A stretch of 52,392 nt of DNA, from positions 1-52,392 of the forward strand of contig NZ_JAFKRH010000052.1 of NCBI RefSeq assembly GCF_019038465.1, in the 5' to 3' direction. Positions 51,534 to 52,392 of the stretch are shown piece by piece; position 1 is the first letter of the stretch, and the number at the start of each line of letters is the position of its first letter. The notes beneath the pieces were generated by a model. It was not told the origin of the DNA and did not search any database. It saw only the letters and a list, made by a program, of their open reading frames with translations. Origin of the DNA: Synechococcus sp. CCY 0621. Its GTDB lineage: Bacteria; Cyanobacteriota; Cyanobacteriia; PCC-6307; Cyanobiaceae. The position numbers were made by a program, and so were the translations under genes.

Positions 51534-51671
51534 GCTTCGCCCTGCGCAACGGCCCCAGCCTGCCAGCCCAACCAGGCTGTACGCTTCTACTGATTCAAAG
51601 ATTTCTCTTCGGCGAGTGACAACGTCCCGAAAGGGCTTTCGACGAATCCGTTCATAATTGTTTCTCTGTTC

Positions 51672-51965
51672 ATGACGATTTACGTTGGAAATCTCTCCTT
51701 CGACGCGGAGGTAGATGATCTCAACCATCTGTTTGCGCAGTATGGAGCGCTGCGTAACTGCAGCCTGCCCCTCGACCGGGAAACCGGCCGCAAGCGCGGC
51801 TTCGCCTTCGTTGAAATGGCCAATGAGGCCGATGAAACCAAGGCCATCGACGACCTTCAGGACGTCGAGTGGATGGGGCGAATGATCCGTGTCAACAAGG
51901 CCCAGCCCCGCACCGGTGGTGGTGGCGGCGGCGGTGGCGCCGGCGGCGGCCGTCCCCGTTACTGA
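51672..51965 (+). CDS. rbp: RRM RNA-binding protein (Rbp)
   Basis: 97 residues. One RRM with RNP2 IYVGNL (3-8) and RNP1 KRGFAFVE (41-48), followed by a Gly-rich tail (GGGGGGGGAGGGRPRY). Cyanobacterial Rbp proteins bind RNA, are often cold- or light-responsive and, in some species, help place thylakoid-protein mRNAs at the membrane. A 130-base A/T-richer leader (51,534-51,671) and a strong terminator frame the gene, so it is monocistronic. Start at MTIYVGN is typical. Confidence 0.97.
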   Translation: MTIYVGNLSFDAEVDDLNHLFAQYGALRNCSLPLDRETGRKRGFAFVEMANEADETKAIDDLQDVEWMGRMIRVNKAQPRTGGGGGGGGAGGGRPRY

Positions 51966-51987
51966 AGCCAGGTACCCCCTGCAGGCC

Positions 51988-52014
51988 AAAGCCCCCGGAG
52001 ACGGGGGCTTTTTT
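51988..52014 (+). terminator. strong rho-independent terminator of rbp
   Basis: AAAGCCCCC (51,988-51,996) pairs with GGGGGCTTT (52,003-52,011) around GGAGAC, followed by TTT. It lies 22 bases after the rbp stop. It may also stop transcription from the converging sigma factor gene, which ends at 52,031. Confidence 0.9.
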
Positions 52015-52030
52015 GATGGGCCGTAGGGGC

Positions 52031-52392
52031 TCAGGCCACCAGATAGGCCTCAAGGGAGCGGGAGTGGTGGCGAATGCCTTCCAGGGCACGCCGCTCCAGG
52101 TTGCGGGTCTTGTCCCGGCTCATTCCCAGGGTGCGGGCGATGCCGGTGAGGCTCATCGGCTCCTCGCCATCGATGCCGTAGCGCATCTTCAGCACGCGGC
52201 CCTGCAGTTCCGGCAGCTGCTCGAGCAGGGCCCGCAGGTCGCCCTTGAGGCACTCGCCGTCCACCAGCTCGGCCGGCAGCAGGTCGTCGCCGGAGAGCAG
52301 ATCCAGCAGCTCGGTGTCTTCGCCATCGCCCACCTTTGTTTCGAGGCTCACCGGCTGGCGGGCGCGGCAGAGCAGGTCTTTGACTTCCTCTT
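52031..52392 (-). CDS. group 2 sigma-70 factor, C-terminal part (cut by window edge)
   Basis: The last ~120 residues of a sigma factor. Region 3 end SLETKVGDGEDTELLDLLSG is followed by region 4 with ELQGRVLKMRYGIDGEEPMS and the -35-binding helix-turn-helix LTGIARTLGMSRDKTRNLER. The family end is RHHSRSLEAYLVA. The N-terminal regions 1.2-3 lie outside the window. RpoD-like group 2 factors in cyanobacteria respond to light, carbon/nitrogen and stress. Which one (SigB-SigE type) cannot be told from this part. Confidence 0.9.
   Translation of the reverse strand, partial: EEVKDLLCRARQPVSLETKVGDGEDTELLDLLSGDDLLPAELVDGECLKGDLRALLEQLPELQGRVLKMRYGIDGEEPMSLTGIARTLGMSRDKTRNLERRALEGIRHHSRSLEAYLVA

Noticed and set aside
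1-52392. CRISPR array
   Set aside because: I saw no regularly spaced identical repeats of 24-40 bases and no cas genes.

Overview
The window is cyanobacterial and best fits a high-GC alpha-cyanobacterium of the Synechococcus/Cyanobium type. The evidence is three high-light-inducible (HLIP) chlorophyll-binding helices, an RpaB-type HLR1 promoter element, a CYP120-like P450, a Gly-tailed RRM protein, ClpC, a group 2 sigma factor and HIP1 palindromes (GCGATCGC). Genus assignment is an inference.

Bases 1 to about 12.5 kb are an accessory segment. They are visibly richer in A/T, sparsely coding and full of broken mobile DNA: a tRNA 3' fragment (possible attachment site), two IS3-type OrfA remnants, an ISAs1-type transposase fragment and diverged repeats. 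Among this debris are intact single genes: a secreted Cys-rich protein, a BaeRF-like protein, a YIP1-like membrane protein, pterin-carbinolamine dehydratase and cyanase. A DUF2252 gene there has lost its end to an IS. An acyltransferase/hydrolase pair, a CsbD-like secreted protein and a BrkB-type membrane protein lie at the edge.

Bases 13.5 to 28.2 kb are a high-GC flexible region. It starts with a P450 whose C-terminus is a complete HLIP helix, the most unusual gene here. It continues with a truncated PepSY-type protein, a FetAB-like ABC exporter, a decayed Kir channel, a Xi-class glutathionyl-hydroquinone reductase and a GHL10 glycoside hydrolase. Next comes an HLR1-driven hli cluster (HLIP, 38-residue membrane peptide, second HLIP, small membrane protein, NTF2-like protein). 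A Nif11-like peptide, truncated CopD, CorA, DUF2256 and a large RTX protein complete it. Several genes have lost ends, so the region looks repeatedly rearranged.

Bases 28.1 to 34.6 kb (minus strand) form one tight operon: lysA, cdaA, uppS, bioB, trhO, a GST-DUF952 fusion and an acetyltransferase-like gene. It combines cell-wall precursor supply (diaminopimelate/lysine, undecaprenyl diphosphate), c-di-AMP signalling, biotin synthesis and tRNA modification. rimI diverges from it.

Bases 35.3 to 52.4 kb are housekeeping. clpC leads a plus-strand run with a GldA-like dehydrogenase, an alpha/beta hydrolase and DUF1499. A FAD oxidoreductase fused through a membrane helix to an exported MliC-like domain converges on that run. 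A PLP decarboxylase, cbiT and cdsA follow on the minus strand. An ABC1/UbiB kinase gene shares its start-codon bases (CATG) with the decarboxylase gene. A 950-residue DUF2339 protein, small conserved proteins, an RRM protein with a strong terminator and the end of a sigma factor gene close the window.
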